A DNA stretch of 64,000 bases, from assembly GCA_948099385.1 (NCBI GenBank), contig CANUEZ040000182.1, positions 20,461,501 through 20,525,500 on the forward strand. The letters run 5' to 3'. This DNA comes from Fasciola hepatica. Lineage: Eukaryota; Platyhelminthes; Trematoda; Plagiorchiida; Fasciolidae. A model generated the notes under the pieces. It ran no database searches. It saw only the letters and a program-made list of their open reading frames with translations, and was not told where the DNA came from. A program made the translations under genes and the position numbers. Of this stretch, positions 62,539 through 64,000 are shown piece after piece (the first letter of the stretch is position 1; each line of letters begins with the position of its first letter).

Positions 62539-62916
62539 AAACTGAATCCCCGATTATCAACGGAACCAACGGCTATGAGCTCAAATACTATATCCTCAAG
62601 AACAATTAGGTATGTTTTGAATCAATTTATTCTCTCTTCTGATGAAATTAGAATATTTCGAAGGCAAAACTGCTAATGAAATGGTTAGCCTTTAGTTCAA
62701 ACAGATTCCTAATTAGAACAAACCTGATTAACAGAGAACAAATAAATATCTAAGGTGAACCACAGCCATGTAAAATCGACTTATTCAGTGAAAGTTTCAG
62801 AACATAGTACGACGACTCATGGTCAGACTATCATTGAACTAGTGGTTGTTTGTTCCAGCGTATATCTTTTGATAAGTACCAGACAATGTGACGCTGAAAG
62901 TTTATTGTCCTTGTGG

Positions 62917-62919
<3 letters not shown>

Positions 62920-62967
<48 letters not shown>
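62920..62967. repeat. (AT)24 microsatellite
   Basis: Uninterrupted AT dinucleotides directly upstream of a dispersed repeat copy. Confidence 0.97.
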
Positions 62968-62968
<1 letters not shown>

Positions 62969-62974
62969 TGATAG

Positions 62975-63085
62975 TAAGTAGTATGTAAAAGTGTGGACAA
63001 CATTTCCTCGGAAGAACACGACCGGTTTTGCGGTTATCGCCGCTCATCAGTTATGCATATCCGGTACCCCTCTGTCCAATAATTT
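62975..63085. repeat. Dispersed repeat, copy 2
   Basis: Begins gatagtaagtagtatgtaaa, then gtgtggacaacatttcctcgg, acacgaccggttttgcggtt and gcatatccggtacc. It is collinear with 32613-32760 and with the partial copy at 63268. Confidence 0.6.
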
Positions 63086-63267
63086 TCATACTTTTACTTT
63101 CCGGTGTTACATCTTCAGGAGGATCTAATTTGAATCGTCCGGAATGTGAATGGATACTCTTCATTGAAGAGTCCACTAATGAACCACAATTGTGATTTCT
63201 GTTAATTATTCACTTCTGGGTCACTGCTAACCCAAAGTTCAACGAGGCTTCATGAGCAAGCGCTCGT

Positions 63268-63330
63268 ATTGATAGTAAGTCGCGTGTAAAAATGTGGACA
63301 AGTTTTCCCCGAAGGCGCAGTTTCACGGTC
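63268..63330. repeat. Dispersed repeat, partial copy 3
   Basis: gatagtaagtcgcgtgtaaaa and then tgtggacaagttttccccg repeat the start of the copy at 62975, only about 290 bp away in the same orientation. Confidence 0.5.
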
Positions 63331-64000
63331 GCGTGCGTGCTTGCTTGCCTTATGGCAGTCACTTCGACTAACCGTTCAATAAGTACATCAACCTGGTCGG
63401 ATCGCAGTTACGGGGTAGACCAGTGGTACGACAACACAACAACTGCGATGAAGACGAAAGGGGTAGATTATGATGTCGCAGTACTCCGATGATGTTGCTC
63501 TTTTTTATTTTTAGGAATATGTGTCAAGTAATGTGCATGTGTGCGCAATGAAATCCAACAGTATTTTTTCCAGCCAGATGATTTACTTTGTTCCATAGAT
63601 GAACTGAAGACCTAAAACTCGTAATTAAAGTACGGTATCATTCAGAAATTTGTAGCGCTGATGAAAATTTCACACTGACACCTTCATACAAATTGACTTA
63701 TTCGTCACATTTGGCTTGTCCGTTTATCAATCCATTACTTATTCCCTCAGTATCATATCATTATTGACGTGATTTCACTTATCATCAGGATAAGTAATTT
63801 CTCTCCTTCCAGAATCAAATATTAGCCTCGAGTATTTGTGGAACGTAAACAATACTGAATTAAAAAGCAGCCCTAGTTCTCGCGATCGGTGTATAGCGTG
63901 GTTCGTGTAGACAATTTGGTGCGTTTGCGTGTCATCGCTGTTGTTGTGACGCCTTCCGAAATGGACACACAATCAAAGGGGCTCATCAAAAGTGCCATTC
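63331..64000. other. Right flank, nothing recognised
   Basis: AT-rich sequence without an identifiable exon, repeat or RNA gene. Confidence 0.4.

Noticed and set aside
62823..63047. Frames with IYIYIYIY repeats
   Set aside because: Translation of the AT microsatellite.
63292..63492. Plus-strand frame with a signal-peptide-like start (VACVLACLMAV)
   Set aside because: Its start lies inside a dispersed repeat copy (63268-63330) and it has no recognisable mature domain or splice context.

Overview
This window is eukaryotic, AT-rich, intron-dominated DNA, most likely from a parasitic flatworm and probably a digenean trematode. The basis is short phase-compatible exons separated by introns of 0.3-9 kb, decayed RTE-like and CR1/jockey-like LINEs, and tRNA-headed SINEs. 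I cannot name the genus from sequence alone. There is no bacterial-style gene organisation, CRISPR array or rRNA. tRNA-like stretches are present but look like SINE heads.

Two protein-coding genes can be reconstructed, and they are convergent (tail to tail). On the + strand (4646-37339) lies the 3' part of a tubulin tyrosine ligase-like polyglutamylase, best matched to TTLL7. I assembled ten exons by GT/AG boundaries, reading phase and protein similarity. All ten join without a frameshift into about 856 codons plus a TAA stop. The N-terminal third of the catalytic domain lies upstream of the window or was not recognised. On the - strand (60204 down to 38865) lies a GLB1-type lysosomal beta-galactosidase (GH35). 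I recognise twelve exons carrying both catalytic glutamates and the C-terminal beta-domain. The signal-peptide end is missing beyond 60204, and one or two internal segments (between 51531 and 45122, and between 42411 and 41751) were not located. The stop codons are about 1.5 kb apart (37340-38864).

The remainder is intronic and intergenic repeat-rich DNA. It holds two LINE copies with recognisable endonuclease or reverse-transcriptase motifs (10.3-12.4 kb and 39.3-40.7 kb, both -), two RTE-like C-terminal scraps (2.1 and 26.1 kb, both -) and tRNA-derived SINEs, including one head-to-head pair forming a roughly 400 bp palindrome. It also holds a perfect 68-bp inverted repeat around a possible Penelope-like fragment (62.0-62.5 kb), a pentanucleotide AACAG array inside a GLB1 intron, and TA/GT microsatellites. 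The two genes have no shared pathway: TTLL7 glutamylates microtubules in cilia, neurons and flame cells, and GLB1 degrades galactosides in lysosomes. Their adjacency looks incidental.

Several exon-like blocks fit neither gene: 14.66-14.96, 21.97-22.10 and 27.17-27.36 kb on +, and 35.7-36.4, 45.95-46.16 and 48.8-49.25 kb on -. These are reported as candidates. I found no clearly new multi-gene system. The most unusual structures are the perfect fold-back at 62 kb, the SINE palindrome and the in-frame intron-like segment inside the TTLL7 catalytic exon.
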